Shown one piece after another: positions 15,141 through 24,589 of a stretch of 42,115 nucleotides of DNA. The position numbers and the translations under genes were made by a program. The notes under the pieces are model-generated. The model did not search any database. It worked only from the letters and a program-made list of their open reading frames with translations, and had not been told where the DNA came from. Source of the DNA: Cellvibrionales bacterium (GTDB lineage Bacteria > Pseudomonadota > Gammaproteobacteria > Pseudomonadales > JAHEGP01); assembly GCA_024645065.1 (NCBI GenBank), contig JAHEGP010000002.1, positions 1-42,115 of the forward strand, in the 5' to 3' direction. The stretch's first letter is position 1; every line of letters begins with the position of its first letter.

Positions 15141-17972
15141 CTAAAGTGTGCGAGCCACTTCATGGGTATCGAATACTTCAATTTGATCGCCCGGACGTAC
15201 GTCGTTGTAGTTTTTAACCCCGATGCCGCACTCGGATCCCGAGCGAACATCGTTCACGTCGTCCTTGAATCGACGCAGGGATTCCAGCTCACCCTCATAA
15301 ATCACGACATCATCGCGCAGCACGCGAATTGGCTTATTGCGGTGAACGGTACCTTCAGTCACCATGCAGCCGGCTACCTGGCCATACTTGGGCGAATTGA
15401 ACACCTCGCGCACCTCGGCGATGCCCACGATCTCCTCACGCATTTCGGGTGCCAGCATCCCCGTCAGGGCATGCTTGACGTCGTCAATCAGGTCGTAGAT
15501 CACGCTGTAATAGCGTAGATCGACCGCCTCCGCCTCTACCAGCCTGCGCGCTGCGCCATCGGCGCGTACATTAAAGCCGAAGACCACAGCCCTGGAGGTG
15601 ATTGCCAGGTTGATATCCGTTTCGGCAATACCGCCGACCCCCTCAGAGACGACATTAACCTGCACTTCTTCATTGCCGACATCGGCCAGCGCTGCAACGA
15701 TTGCTTCCAGTGATCCACGAACGTCCGCCTTGACGACAACGTTCAGGACCTTTTTCTCTCCGGCGGTCATGTCACTGAACATACTGTCGAGCTTGGCAGC
15801 CTGCTGGCGCGCCATGCGTGCTTCTCGCTGCCGTGTATAGCGATACGCCGCCACTTCCCGGGCCCGCCTCTCATTTTCCAGCACCACGAAGTCTTCGCCA
15901 GCCTCCGGGGTACCATCAAGGCCCAGTATCTGCACCGGAATCGAAGGGGTCGCAGTGTTCACAGGCTTCCCGTTTTCATCCAGCATTGCCCTGATGCGAC
16001 CATACTGAACACCGGCCAACACGACATCGCCAGCCCGCAGGGTACCGCTTTGCACCAGCACCGAAGCCACCGGGCCCCGACCTTTATCCAGTCGAGACTC
16101 GATTACAATGCCCTTGGCCGGGATATCGGCAGCAGCCTTGAGCTCGAGGATCTCGGCCTGCAACAAAATGGCATCCAGCAAATCATCGATGCCCAGGCCG
16201 GTGTGCGCGGAAACCTCCACAAACTGCGTGTCACCGCCCCAGTCTTCCGGGATGACTCCCTTGGCGGATAATTCGTTCTTGACTCGATCGACGTCGGCAC
16301 CTTCCTTATCCATTTTGTTGATCGCCACGATCAACGGCACCTCGGCGGCCCGGGCATGCTGGATCGCTTCAACGGTCTGCGGCATAACGCCGTCATCGGC
16401 GGCCACCACCAGGATCACCAGGTCGGTACTTTTCGCTCCCCGTGCCCGCATCGCAGTGAACGCCGCGTGCCCTGGAGTATCGAGAAAAGTAACCATGCCG
16501 CGCTCGGTTTCGACGTGGTATGCGCCGATATGCTGGGTAATGCCGCCAGCCTCCCCGGAAGCTACCTTGGCTTTGCGAATATAATCCAGCAGCGAGGTTT
16601 TGCCATGATCAACATGGCCCATTACCGTCACCACCGGAGCGCGTGTCTCCAGTGTGCCACCGATATGCTCGAGGCTTTCCTCGAGGCTCTCCTCCACCGC
16701 ATTCGCACTCACAGGTCGAGCGTTGTGGCCCAACTCTTCGACCACCAGGGTCGCGGTATCCTGGTCAAGGGGTTGGTTGATCGAGGCCATGGTGCCCATT
16801 CCCATCAACACTTTGATAACAACACTGGCCTTGACTGCCATACGCTGTGCAAGTTCACCAACGGTGATGGCTTCCGGAATCTCTACCGTGTGCATTTTTT
16901 TCTCGACGGGCTTTTCAAACCCATGTTTAGCGTGCTCAGGATGAGCCGCCTTCTTGTTTTTGCGACGTCCACCCCTGGACAGCAGGCCATCACCTTCCTC
17001 TTCATATTCATCCAGCAACTCGACATGTGCGGCATGGCTCTTGGAACGCGCAAGCCCCCCGTCATCACGTCGCTTGATACCACCAGTTTTGCGTGGCCGC
17101 TGCTCTTCATCCAGCCCCAGGGACTTTTGTTTCTTTTTCTTGCCCAAGGACTTTTTGGCCGCATCGGTGACCTCTGCCACCTCGACATCCGCAACTGAAG
17201 CGGGCACTGGCTCCCGCTGTTTGCGCCGCGCCAGCTCCTGCTTTTCCTGCTCTTCCCTTTGCTTTTTCTCTGCCAGGATGCGTTCTCGCTGCTGACGCTC
17301 TTCGTCAACCTGACGCTGGCGTCGCTCTGCGGCGGCACGACGAGCAGCCTCCGGATCAAAGACATCCCCGGAGTCCTCTTCAGGCTCCAGCACCATTTCT
17401 TCTTCAAGCGGTTTTGCAGCCAGACCTGCGCTTACCCCAGGCTCCGGCTCTGCCGGTGCCTCAGCCTCAGCCTCGGCCTCGGCCTCAACCGGAGCAGCGG
17501 GCTCAGCCGGGGTTGGCACGGCAACCTCAGCAGCTTCGGGCTTGGTCTCGACGCTCACTTCGGCACTCGACGGCGCCTCGGGCGCAGCCTCTGCCGGCTC
17601 GATGGCAGCCTCGGCTTCTGCTGCAAGTTTCGCCGCCTCACGCTCAGCCTGCTCGGCCAACTCCACCGGATCACGTTTGATATAAGTGCGTTTTTTACGC
17701 ACCTCGACGCTTACCGCCTTCTTCCCCTGGGACTTGGGCGACCTGAGAGTACTAATGGTTTTACGCTTAAGCGTAATCCGCTTGGGGCTACCGGAAGCTG
17801 ACGTATCCCCGTGACTATTCTTGAGATGCGCCAGCAAAACCTTTTTGTCCTCTTCGGATACAACCTGTTCAGCACTGCCATGGCTCAACCCGGCATCGCG
17901 CATCTGCTTGAGCAGCCGCTCTACCGGGGTGCCAACTACATCGGCCAGTTCTGTTACAGTCACATCTGACAT
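15141..17972 (-). CDS. infB: Translation initiation factor IF-2
   Basis: IF-2 is the GTPase that places initiator tRNA on the 30S subunit and promotes subunit joining. The 943 residues contain an IF2_N domain (1-55), a long charged and Ala/Glu/Pro-rich linker (about 95-330), a second IF2_N domain (about 365-420), then the G domain with G1 GHVDHGKTS (residues 452-460), DTPGHAAF, and NKMDK, followed by beta-barrel domains and the C-terminal fMet-tRNA-binding domain. The linker is coded by a run of near-identical six-base units at about 17458-17488. The initiator tRNA that this factor binds is coded at the head of the same operon. Confidence 0.98.
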   Translation of the reverse strand: MSDVTVTELADVVGTPVERLLKQMRDAGLSHGSAEQVVSEEDKKVLLAHLKNSHGDTSASGSPKRITLKRKTISTLRSPKSQGKKAVSVEVRKKRTYIKRDPVELAEQAEREAAKLAAEAEAAIEPAEAAPEAPSSAEVSVETKPEAAEVAVPTPAEPAAPVEAEAEAEAEAPAEPEPGVSAGLAAKPLEEEMVLEPEEDSGDVFDPEAARRAAAERRQRQVDEERQQRERILAEKKQREEQEKQELARRKQREPVPASVADVEVAEVTDAAKKSLGKKKKQKSLGLDEEQRPRKTGGIKRRDDGGLARSKSHAAHVELLDEYEEEGDGLLSRGGRRKNKKAAHPEHAKHGFEKPVEKKMHTVEIPEAITVGELAQRMAVKASVVIKVLMGMGTMASINQPLDQDTATLVVEELGHNARPVSANAVEESLEESLEHIGGTLETRAPVVTVMGHVDHGKTSLLDYIRKAKVASGEAGGITQHIGAYHVETERGMVTFLDTPGHAAFTAMRARGAKSTDLVILVVAADDGVMPQTVEAIQHARAAEVPLIVAINKMDKEGADVDRVKNELSAKGVIPEDWGGDTQFVEVSAHTGLGIDDLLDAILLQAEILELKAAADIPAKGIVIESRLDKGRGPVASVLVQSGTLRAGDVVLAGVQYGRIRAMLDENGKPVNTATPSIPVQILGLDGTPEAGEDFVVLENERRAREVAAYRYTRQREARMARQQAAKLDSMFSDMTAGEKKVLNVVVKADVRGSLEAIVAALADVGNEEVQVNVVSEGVGGIAETDINLAITSRAVVFGFNVRADGAARRLVEAEAVDLRYYSVIYDLIDDVKHALTGMLAPEMREEIVGIAEVREVFNSPKYGQVAGCMVTEGTVHRNKPIRVLRDDVVIYEGELESLRRFKDDVNDVRSGSECGIGVKNYNDVRPGDQIEVFDTHEVARTL

Positions 17973-18006
17973 GCAATATCTCCTGTATCCCGTCGCTGGT
18001 TACAAA

Positions 18007-19500
18007 CTACTCCCCCTGTTCTTCGAACCAGGGAGCGCGAGCGGTCATAATTAATTGTGCGGCGCGTTCTTCATCCATGCTCTCGACTTCAAGCAATTCC
18101 TCTATTGATTGCTCGGCGAGGTCTTCCATGGTGACAATGCCGCGGCTTGCCAGCACAAAGGCCAAGTGCCTGTCCATTCCTTCCATTGCCAGCAGGTCTT
18201 CGGCCGGTTCGGCCGCCTCGAGTTTTTCTTCACTGGCTATGGCCTGGGTCAACAGGGCATCCTTGGCCCTGGCACGCAATTCTTCTGCAATATCTTCATC
18301 AAAGGCTTCTATTTGTAACAACTCGCCGAGGGGCACGTAGGCTACCTCTTCCACCGAGGTGAAACCCTCTTCGGCCAAAATGATCGCCACATCTTCATCG
18401 ACATCCAGAGCTTCCATAAACGTGTGGACAATTTCACCCGACTCTTGCTCGAGCTTGGCCGCTGCTGCCTCAACGCTCATCACGTTGATGGCCCAGCCGG
18501 TCAGTTCGCTGGCAAGCCTTACATTCTGGCCGCTGCGCCCGATCGCCTGAGCCAGATTGTCTTCTGCCACAGCGACATCCATGGTACGGGAATCCTCATC
18601 GACGACGATCGATTCCACTTCAGCCGGTGCCATCGCATTGATCACCAACTGGGCGGGGTTGTCGTCCCAGACGATAATATCAACCCGCTCATTATTGAGC
18701 TCGTTGGACACCGCCTGTACCCGGGAGCCGCCCATACCGACGCAAGCACCAACGGGATCGATACGCCCGTCGTTGGTCTTGACTGCAATTTTTGCGCGCG
18801 ACCCGGCGTCCCGGGCAGCAGCGCGAATCTCTATGATTTGCTCAGCGATTTCCGGAACCTCGATGCGAAACAGCTCGATGAGTATTTCATTGCAGGCCCT
18901 GCTCAACAGCAGCTGGGGCCCGCGCGCGTCGGGGTTGATCTCCATCAGGATAGCGCGCACTCGGTCGTTGACGCGATACACTTCGCGACCTACGGTTTCT
19001 TCCCGCGGCATAATCGCCTCCGCGTTACCACCCAGATCAACAATAATGTTGTCACGGGTCACCCGCTTAACCGTTCCGCTCAGCAACTGGCCGACCTTGC
19101 CGCGGTATTCTTCCACCACTTTGGCCCGCTCGGCCTCGCGCACCTTGTGCACGATGACCTGCTTGGCAGTCTGCGCGGCAATTCGCCCGAACTCGACGTT
19201 CTCAACTTGCTCCTCGTAAACATCGCCAGGCTTGAGGTTCGAATCTTTCTCGTGGGCCTCCTCCAGGGTAAACTGGGTGCCAAGCAAAGCCAGGGTGTCG
19301 TCATCGACCACTTCCCAGCACCGCCAGGTCTTGTAGTCGCCGGTCTCCCGGTCGATCAAGACCCGCATATCGGCATCTTCTTCGTAGCGTTTCTTTGCCG
19401 CCATCGCCAGCGCAGCCTCCAGCGCTTCGAAGATCACTTCCTCGGAAACGCCCTTCTCATTCGAAACCGCCTCTGCAACCAGCAGAATTTCCTTACCCAT
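18007..19500 (-). CDS. nusA: Transcription termination/antitermination factor NusA
   Basis: NusA binds RNA polymerase near the RNA exit channel and controls pausing, termination and antitermination. The 497 residues (E. coli 495) hold the N-terminal polymerase-binding domain (1-125), an S1 domain (about 135-200), two KH domains (about 230-345; VGMGGSRVQAVSNEL, AIGRSGQNVRLASELTGW), and two acidic repeats of helix-hairpin-helix type (about 360-495). I chose the ATG at 19500, with GGAG seven bases upstream and the conserved MGKEILLVAEAVSNEKG start, rather than a frame extension of 13 residues. It lies between rimP and infB. Confidence 0.98.
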   Translation of the reverse strand: MGKEILLVAEAVSNEKGVSEEVIFEALEAALAMAAKKRYEEDADMRVLIDRETGDYKTWRCWEVVDDDTLALLGTQFTLEEAHEKDSNLKPGDVYEEQVENVEFGRIAAQTAKQVIVHKVREAERAKVVEEYRGKVGQLLSGTVKRVTRDNIIVDLGGNAEAIMPREETVGREVYRVNDRVRAILMEINPDARGPQLLLSRACNEILIELFRIEVPEIAEQIIEIRAAARDAGSRAKIAVKTNDGRIDPVGACVGMGGSRVQAVSNELNNERVDIIVWDDNPAQLVINAMAPAEVESIVVDEDSRTMDVAVAEDNLAQAIGRSGQNVRLASELTGWAINVMSVEAAAAKLEQESGEIVHTFMEALDVDEDVAIILAEEGFTSVEEVAYVPLGELLQIEAFDEDIAEELRARAKDALLTQAIASEEKLEAAEPAEDLLAMEGMDRHLAFVLASRGIVTMEDLAEQSIEELLEVESMDEERAAQLIMTARAPWFEEQGE

Positions 19501-19548
19501 AGTAAGCTCCGACCACTTGTTTCCACCGCATGCTCGCACGCATGCCTT

Positions 19549-20016
19549 TCAAGCCTTTCCCTGCGCCGGTTGCCCGACAATATTCGCACGTTCAATACTC
19601 TCCAGCGGCAACAGGTATTCCTCGTCCCCGACGATCAGGGACACCTCACCATCATCAACTCCACCCAACACTCCGCTAAAGCGGCGCTGTCCCTCAAACG
19701 GATAGCGCAAACGCAGCTTGACGGGGTAGCCGATGTAAAGCTGGTACTGCTCCGGCGTATACAGGTTTCTGTCAAGCCCTGGAGACGAGACTTCAAGGGT
19801 GAACTCCCCTCGAATCGGCTCGTCCACATCAAGCACACTGCTTACCTGCCGACTTACCCGCGCACAATCCTCGACGCTGACGCCCTCTGGCCCATCGATA
19901 AACACCTGCAGTAGCGCGGTTTTACCTCCAGTCTTGTACTCAAGGCCCCACAGCTGGAAGCCCACGGCTCTTACTGCGGGTTCAATCAGCGCATGCAATT
20001 GCGCAGTTCTAACCAC
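19549..20016 (-). CDS. rimP: Ribosome maturation factor RimP
   Basis: RimP helps assemble the 30S head/body region. The protein has family residues VEDCARVSRQVSSVLDVDEPI and LEVSSPGLDRNLYTPEQY, and a C-terminal SH3-like barrel. The frame is open for 177 codons, but family proteins are about 150 residues and the N-terminus aligns near QLHALIEPAVRAVGF. I therefore chose the GTG at 20016, preceded at eight bases by AGGTGG, giving 155 residues; a TTG one codon upstream is also possible. It is the first protein gene of the operon, after the initiator tRNA and a terminator. Confidence 0.93.
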   Translation of the reverse strand: MVRTAQLHALIEPAVRAVGFQLWGLEYKTGGKTALLQVFIDGPEGVSVEDCARVSRQVSSVLDVDEPIRGEFTLEVSSPGLDRNLYTPEQYQLYIGYPVKLRLRYPFEGQRRFSGVLGGVDDGEVSLIVGDEEYLLPLESIERANIVGQPAQGKA

Positions 20017-20093
20017 CAAAGTCGCCACCTGCCATTGACGCAAGCAATAAAAAAGGGCGCATGGCCCACTGAGTCTCGCCACCCCTCGTAAAC

Positions 20094-20120
20094 AAAAAAG
20101 CCCCTTCAGGAGGGGCTTTT
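20094..20120 (-). terminator. Terminator/attenuator between tRNA-fMet and rimP
   Basis: A ten-pair stem, AAAAGCCCCT/AGGGGCTTTT with loop TCAGG, is followed on the minus strand by T residues. It lies 57 bases past the tRNA 3' end and about 80 bases ahead of the rimP start. It should end most tRNA transcripts and let a fraction read into the rimP-pnp operon. Confidence 0.85.
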
Positions 20121-20176
20121 AAGAACGAGTGTGCGATGCCACACCCGGCAGGCATAAAACACTTGGCCTGCTGTAT

Positions 20177-20253
<77 letters not shown>

Positions 20254-20309
20254 TCAAAGCTTCTCCTGTTTTGCACCGCTTTTGGGGCGGTCCTGATCAG
20301 GGAGGGCAA

Positions 20310-20338
20310 ATTATAGGGACGAGCACCGTCGCGGTCAA
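20310..20338 (-). promoter_or_regulatory. Strong sigma-70 promoter of tRNA-fMet and the rimP operon
   Basis: On the minus strand TTGACC (20333-20338), a 17-base spacer and a perfect TATAAT (20310-20315). Transcription would start near 20303, about 50 bases ahead of the tRNA. The leader holds a short hairpin, ACCGC/GCGGT. Confidence 0.88.
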
Positions 20339-20494
20339 GGGGCGCGACAAGAGTTTTCCACAGCAGGGGCGCTTTAACCGAAGCACGGCAGCAGGCAATG
20401 GCAATCCCCGGACGACACCAGCCATCGTTTTGCTATGATACCCTCGCCAATGGCGCATCAGCGCCGCAATCGTGCCCGAGCGAGGTCAGCCAAG

Positions 20495-20911
20495 GTGTCA
20501 ACCCAAACTAATCAGCTGGCGATACCAGAGGACGAATTGCAGTTCAGCGCCATACGGGCCAGCGGCCCCGGCGGTCAAAACGTCAACAAGGTATCCAGTG
20601 CCGTGCATCTGCGCTTCGACGTGCGTGCCAGCTCCCTTCCCGAGGCTGCCAAAGTGCAGCTACTGCAATTCGGCGACCAGCGGATTAGCAGTGATGGTGT
20701 TATCGTCATAAAGGCACAGCGTTTTCGCAGTCAGGAAAAAAATCGCGCGGACGCCCTGCAAAAATTGCACGACCTGCTCTCCCGCGCACTGGCCCGGCAA
20801 GCGACTCGCAAGCCGACTGAACCCGGCAAAAGCGCTCGAAAAAGACGCGTCGACAGCAAGACCCGGCGAGGCCAGATCAAACAACTGCGGGGAAAAGTCC
20901 GCGACGAATAG
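20495..20911 (+). CDS. arfB: Alternative ribosome-rescue factor ArfB (YaeJ)
   Basis: ArfB is a peptidyl-tRNA hydrolase that frees ribosomes stalled at the end of mRNAs without a stop codon. The release-factor-like domain has the catalytic GGQ in RASGPGGQNVNKVSSAVHLRFD, followed by ISSDGVIVIKAQRFRSQEKNR. The C-terminal tail is strongly basic (RKPTEPGKSARKRRVDSKTR), as needed to occupy the empty mRNA channel. The frame extends upstream to an ATG at 20435, but I chose the GTG at 20495 (GAGG about 10 bases upstream) because it places the N-terminus exactly where E. coli ArfB starts and gives 138 residues against 140. Confidence 0.92.
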   Translation: MSTQTNQLAIPEDELQFSAIRASGPGGQNVNKVSSAVHLRFDVRASSLPEAAKVQLLQFGDQRISSDGVIVIKAQRFRSQEKNRADALQKLHDLLSRALARQATRKPTEPGKSARKRRVDSKTRRGQIKQLRGKVRDE

Positions 20912-20999
20912 CGCTCTGCGCTATAGAATACTTCAGCGAAACAAACAGGGTATCCTTTACCATCGATCCGTTCCAGAGCCCCACAAGGAGTTCGCTATT

Positions 21000-21245
21000 G
21001 TGTTCACCGAGCAGGATCTGGTTAAGCTCGCCACTATGGAAATGCCATTTGGAAAATACCGGGGCAGGCGCCTGATCGACCTCCCTGAGGAGTATCTGCT
21101 GTGGTTTGCTCACAGGGGCTTTCCCGCTGGCTCGCTTGGCAGGCTAATGGGCTTGAGCCTTGAAATAAGGACCAATGGCCTCGAGCAGCTTATCGAGCCA
21201 CTGAAAACCGGCCAAGGCACCGCATCCAGGGATTTATCGTCATAA
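21000..21245 (+). CDS. DUF3820 family protein
   Basis: An 81-residue protein with the DUF3820 pattern: MPFGKYRGRRLIDLPEEYLLWF near residues 15-36, a short motif shared with exonuclease-associated and putative quorum-regulated proteins. There is no signal peptide or membrane segment. The start is GTG at 21000 with AAGGAG nine bases upstream. It lies 15 bases before rapA, so the two are probably cotranscribed. The biochemical role is not known. Confidence 0.82.
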   Translation: MFTEQDLVKLATMEMPFGKYRGRRLIDLPEEYLLWFAHRGFPAGSLGRLMGLSLEIRTNGLEQLIEPLKTGQGTASRDLSS

Positions 21246-21260
21246 CAGCAAGGTAAGACC

Positions 21261-24077
21261 ATGAACTATGTTATTGGCCAGCGCTGGATAAGCCACTCCG
21301 AGCCGCAGCTTGGCCTGGGCATAGTCAACGCTACCGCCGGCCGGCGGGTGACAGTCAGCTTCCCTGCTGTTGCCGAAGAGCGGATCTACGCGGGCGACAA
21401 TGCCCCCCTGAGCCGCGTGATCTATCAAGCCGGCGACAGCGTTTCAACCATAGATGGCGTTGAACTGCTCATCGAGGCAGTGCAGGAGCTGCGCGGGATA
21501 GCGCTCTACCGCTGCCAGGACGGCGCCGGCAATGAGCGCACCATTGCCGAGCTGGAACTGGATTGCTTCGTCCAGTTCACCACGCCCAGGCAGCGCTTGC
21601 TCAACGGCCAGTTCGACAAGGACCCCGCCTACCAGCTGCGGGTTGCCACCCTTGAGCGGCTCGATCAGTTGCAGTCGTCTCCGGTGCGAGGCCTGCTGGG
21701 AGCGCGCACCAATCTGCTCCCGCACCAGGTCTACATCGCAAGCGAAGTGGCCGCCCGCTATGCGCCCCGGGTATTGCTGGCCGATGAGGTCGGCCTCGGC
21801 AAGACCATCGAAGCCGGCATGATCCTGCACCAGCAACTGCTGACCGGTCGCGCCTCACGCGCGCTTATCGTGGTGCCGGAGCCCCTGTTGCACCAGTGGC
21901 TGGTAGAAATGCTGCGGCGCTTCAACCTTCGCTTTGCCCTGTTCGACCAGGAGCGCTTTGCGGCACTGGCGGAAGAGCAGCCCGACCAGAACCCATTCAA
22001 CAGCGAACAACTGGTGCTGTGTGCACTGGATTTTATTTGCTCCGACGACCTGATTGCGCAGCGGGCAGCGGCGGCTGACTGGGACTTGCTGATCATCGAC
22101 GAGGCACACCACCTGCACTGGTCAAAGCAGCGGGCCAGTCCTCAATATCGCTGTATTGAAAGCCTGGCGGCGCGCAGCAAGGGTTTGCTATTGCTCACTG
22201 CCACACCCGAGCAAGTTGGCATCAGCAGCCATTTTGCCAGGTTGCGCCTGCTCGATCCGTCCCGTTTTTACCAGTTGGAGAAGTTCGAGCAGGAAGAAGA
22301 AAACTACCAGCCACTGAACCTGTTGATACAGGAGTTGTTACAACACGGCGAGTCTCCACCCGCAGAACTGGTACAGAGATTACACGACTATCTCCCGGAG
22401 GCCGACAGCTTCGCCAGTGGCGAAATGACGCTGCAGCAAGTATTGCACCGGCTTCTCGATCGCCATGGGACCGGCCGAGTCATGTTTCGCAATACCCGCG
22501 CCGCCATAGCCGCGTTTCCGCAGCGTCGGCTCCATGCCAATCCGCTTCCCTGCCCCGGGCTTTACCTCTCAGCGGAATCCGATGATGGGCGGAACAGCCT
22601 GCACCCGGAACTGGAGCACGATCCCGAGAACTGGCTACAGCAGGACCCGAGGGTCGCCTGGCTGGAACACCTGTTACGCCAACTGCGCCCCGAGAAAGTG
22701 TTGATAATCTGCGCCCATGCCAGCACCGCGGTGTCACTTGAGTACCAGCTGCACCTGCGCTCAGGAATTCGCAGTGCAGCCTTTCACGAGGGCTTGAGTA
22801 TTATCGAACGTGACCGGGCAGCGGCGTGGTTTGCTGAGGATGACAACGGCGCCCAGGCCCTGGTGTGCTCGGAGATCGGCAGCGAGGGCCGCAATTTCCA
22901 GTTTGCCCACCACCTGGTTTTATTCGACCTGCCACTCAACCCCGACCTTCTGGAACAGCGTATCGGCAGGCTGGATCGCATCGGCCAAAGGCAGGCCATT
23001 GACATTCATGTACCCTACCTGCAGGACACCGCCCAGGAGGTCCTGTTTCACTGGCTGAACGAGGGGCTTGGCTTGTTCGAGCAAAGCTGCTCGGCAGCCT
23101 ACGCCGTGTTCCAGCGATTTGAGTCAGCGCTGCAGCAACAACTTCAGCAACCCGACGAGAAACTCGGTCAACTGCTCCGGGAAACCGCCGCTTTTACCCA
23201 CGATACCCTTGAGACCCTGCGCCGGGGAAGAGACCCGTTACTGGAAATGAGCTCCTGCGACCCAGCGCGGGCAGAACAGCAAATTGCGCTGATCCAGGCC
23301 GCGGAGAATGCCGAGACTCTGCAGCAGTACATGCAGCAGCTGTTTGACCAGTTTGGGGTTGAACACGAGTTTTATGCACCCAACGCCCTGGTACTGCGAA
23401 CCTCCGACCATATGCTCTACGACCACTTTCCGGGCGTGAAGGAGAGCGGCACCAGCGTATCCTTTGATCGGCAGCAGGCACTGGGTCGCGAAGACCTGGA
23501 ATTCCTTAGCTGGGAGCACCCCATGGTGCAGGAAGCAATGGAAATGGTGCTTCACGGCCAACACGGCAATGCAGCGGTCAGCAGTATCGAAATCGCCGGA
23601 TTGCCGCCGGCGACCCTGCTTCTGGAAGCGTGGTTTGTCATTAAGTGCGCGGCTCCGGCAGAGCTGCAATTGTCGCGTTACTTGCCGCTGTCGCCGGTCA
23701 GGCTATTGGTTGACAGCCGCGGCAAGAATCTCAACCAGGTCCTGTCCCACCAGCAACTGAATGCCCTGTGCAAGAATATCAAGCGCACAACAGCGCTGGC
23801 GGTGGTAAATCGTGTGCGCGACGAGATCGACCGGATGATCGACAATTGTGAACAACAGGCGGCGCAGCAATTGCCCGCCGTATTGCAGTCCGCCTGCGAG
23901 CGTATGCGCCACGACCTGAGCGCGGAAGTCGATAGACTCAGCGCCCTGCGCGCGCTCAATCCCTCTATTCGTGAGGAGGAAATCGACTTTTTCCGGCAGC
24001 AGCTGGCCGACGGCTTGCAGTGCATAGCCCGGGGCGAGTTTTACCTCGAGGCGGTTAGAGTCGTGGTGAGCACCTGA
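21261..24077 (+). CDS. rapA: RNA polymerase recycling factor RapA (Swi2/Snf2 ATPase)
   Basis: RapA (HepA) is a DNA-translocating ATPase bound to core RNA polymerase that recycles it after termination. The 938 residues (E. coli 968) have an N-terminal Tudor-like region including GQRWISHSEPQLGLGIV, a helicase core with Walker A ADEVGLGKTIEAG (near 177) and DEAH box LLIIDEAHHLHW (near 278), and a second RecA-like lobe with QRIGRLDRIGQ (motif VI, about 570-580), then the RapA_C region. The ATG at 21261 has AAGGTAAG just upstream. It ends shortly before a hairpin with a T run. Confidence 0.96.
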   Translation: MNYVIGQRWISHSEPQLGLGIVNATAGRRVTVSFPAVAEERIYAGDNAPLSRVIYQAGDSVSTIDGVELLIEAVQELRGIALYRCQDGAGNERTIAELELDCFVQFTTPRQRLLNGQFDKDPAYQLRVATLERLDQLQSSPVRGLLGARTNLLPHQVYIASEVAARYAPRVLLADEVGLGKTIEAGMILHQQLLTGRASRALIVVPEPLLHQWLVEMLRRFNLRFALFDQERFAALAEEQPDQNPFNSEQLVLCALDFICSDDLIAQRAAAADWDLLIIDEAHHLHWSKQRASPQYRCIESLAARSKGLLLLTATPEQVGISSHFARLRLLDPSRFYQLEKFEQEEENYQPLNLLIQELLQHGESPPAELVQRLHDYLPEADSFASGEMTLQQVLHRLLDRHGTGRVMFRNTRAAIAAFPQRRLHANPLPCPGLYLSAESDDGRNSLHPELEHDPENWLQQDPRVAWLEHLLRQLRPEKVLIICAHASTAVSLEYQLHLRSGIRSAAFHEGLSIIERDRAAAWFAEDDNGAQALVCSEIGSEGRNFQFAHHLVLFDLPLNPDLLEQRIGRLDRIGQRQAIDIHVPYLQDTAQEVLFHWLNEGLGLFEQSCSAAYAVFQRFESALQQQLQQPDEKLGQLLRETAAFTHDTLETLRRGRDPLLEMSSCDPARAEQQIALIQAAENAETLQQYMQQLFDQFGVEHEFYAPNALVLRTSDHMLYDHFPGVKESGTSVSFDRQQALGREDLEFLSWEHPMVQEAMEMVLHGQHGNAAVSSIEIAGLPPATLLLEAWFVIKCAAPAELQLSRYLPLSPVRLLVDSRGKNLNQVLSHQQLNALCKNIKRTTALAVVNRVRDEIDRMIDNCEQQAAQQLPAVLQSACERMRHDLSAEVDRLSALRALNPSIREEEIDFFRQQLADGLQCIARGEFYLEAVRVVVST

Positions 24078-24097
24078 ATTGGTCAAATTTTGAACCA

Positions 24098-24127
24098 ACC
24101 ATAGGGTATGGTACTTATTTTTTTTTT
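24098..24127 (+). terminator. Candidate rapA terminator
   Basis: A six-pair hairpin with a three-base loop, ACCATA-GGG-TATGGT, is followed by ACTTA and a run of ten T residues, starting 20 bases past the rapA stop. The stem is short and the T run is not adjacent to it, so strength is uncertain. Confidence 0.5.
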
Positions 24128-24130
24128 CGT

Positions 24131-24136
24131 TATACT
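24131..24136 (+). promoter_or_regulatory. Possible -10 element of the cold-shock gene
   Basis: TATACT after the T run, with no convincing -35 box at 17 bases. If used, transcription would begin near 24143 and give a 5' leader of about 110 bases, in keeping with the long leaders of cold-shock mRNAs. Confidence 0.4.
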
Positions 24137-24253
24137 AGCCCCTAGCAAGTGTTCCAGGTATTTCAGAAGCTCCACTCGGTAACTACTGTTAATTACCTTC
24201 TACCATTTGCAAATTGAAATTGACATAACTGATATATGTTAGAGGAAAATTAC

Positions 24254-24457
24254 ATGGCTACCGGTACAGTTAAATGGTTTAACGAATCCAAAGGCTTTGG
24301 CTTCATCTCACCCGCCGACGGCAGCGCAGACGTGTTCGTGCACTTCTCCGCCATCAATGGTTCCGGCTTCAAAACCCTGGCCGAAGGTCAGGCAGTAAGC
24401 TACGACGTCGAAATGGGCCAGAAAGGCCCCCAGGCGAGCAACGTCAAGCCCGAATAA
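24254..24457 (+). CDS. Cold-shock domain protein (CspA family)
   Basis: A 67-residue single cold-shock domain, the usual length. It shows TVKWFNESKGFGFI (RNP-1 KGFGFI) and DVFVHFSAI (RNP-2 VFVHF), the aromatic single-stranded nucleic-acid binding surface. I chose the ATG at 24254, with AGAGGA seven bases upstream; an earlier in-frame ATG at 24236 would add six unconserved residues. It acts as an RNA chaperone in the cytoplasm; whether it is cold-induced cannot be told. A strong terminator follows. Confidence 0.96.
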   Translation: MATGTVKWFNESKGFGFISPADGSADVFVHFSAINGSGFKTLAEGQAVSYDVEMGQKGPQASNVKPE

Positions 24458-24478
24458 GGCGACGCGGCAAACCTGAGA

Positions 24479-24501
24479 CCCCGCCTCGAGCGGGGTTTTT
24501 T
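24479..24501 (+). terminator. Rho-independent terminator of the cold-shock gene
   Basis: Stem CCCCGC/GCGGGG with loop CTCGA followed directly by six T residues, 22 bases past the stop. Confidence 0.92.
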
Positions 24502-24589
24502 GTGCCCCGCCACATTGAAGAGACAGACCAGAGGCGCTGTCGCGCCGCCTCAGGATCTACCGCTCCCTTCATCCTCCGCCACCCCGGCC

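Noticed and set aside
18424..19914. 496-codon plus-strand open frame
   Set aside because: It lies antisense to nusA and rimP, whose protein matches are clear; it is a by-product of GC-rich codon use.
24220..24250. TTGACA near 24222 as a cold-shock promoter
   Set aside because: No -10 element follows at a usable distance before the ribosome site and start codon.
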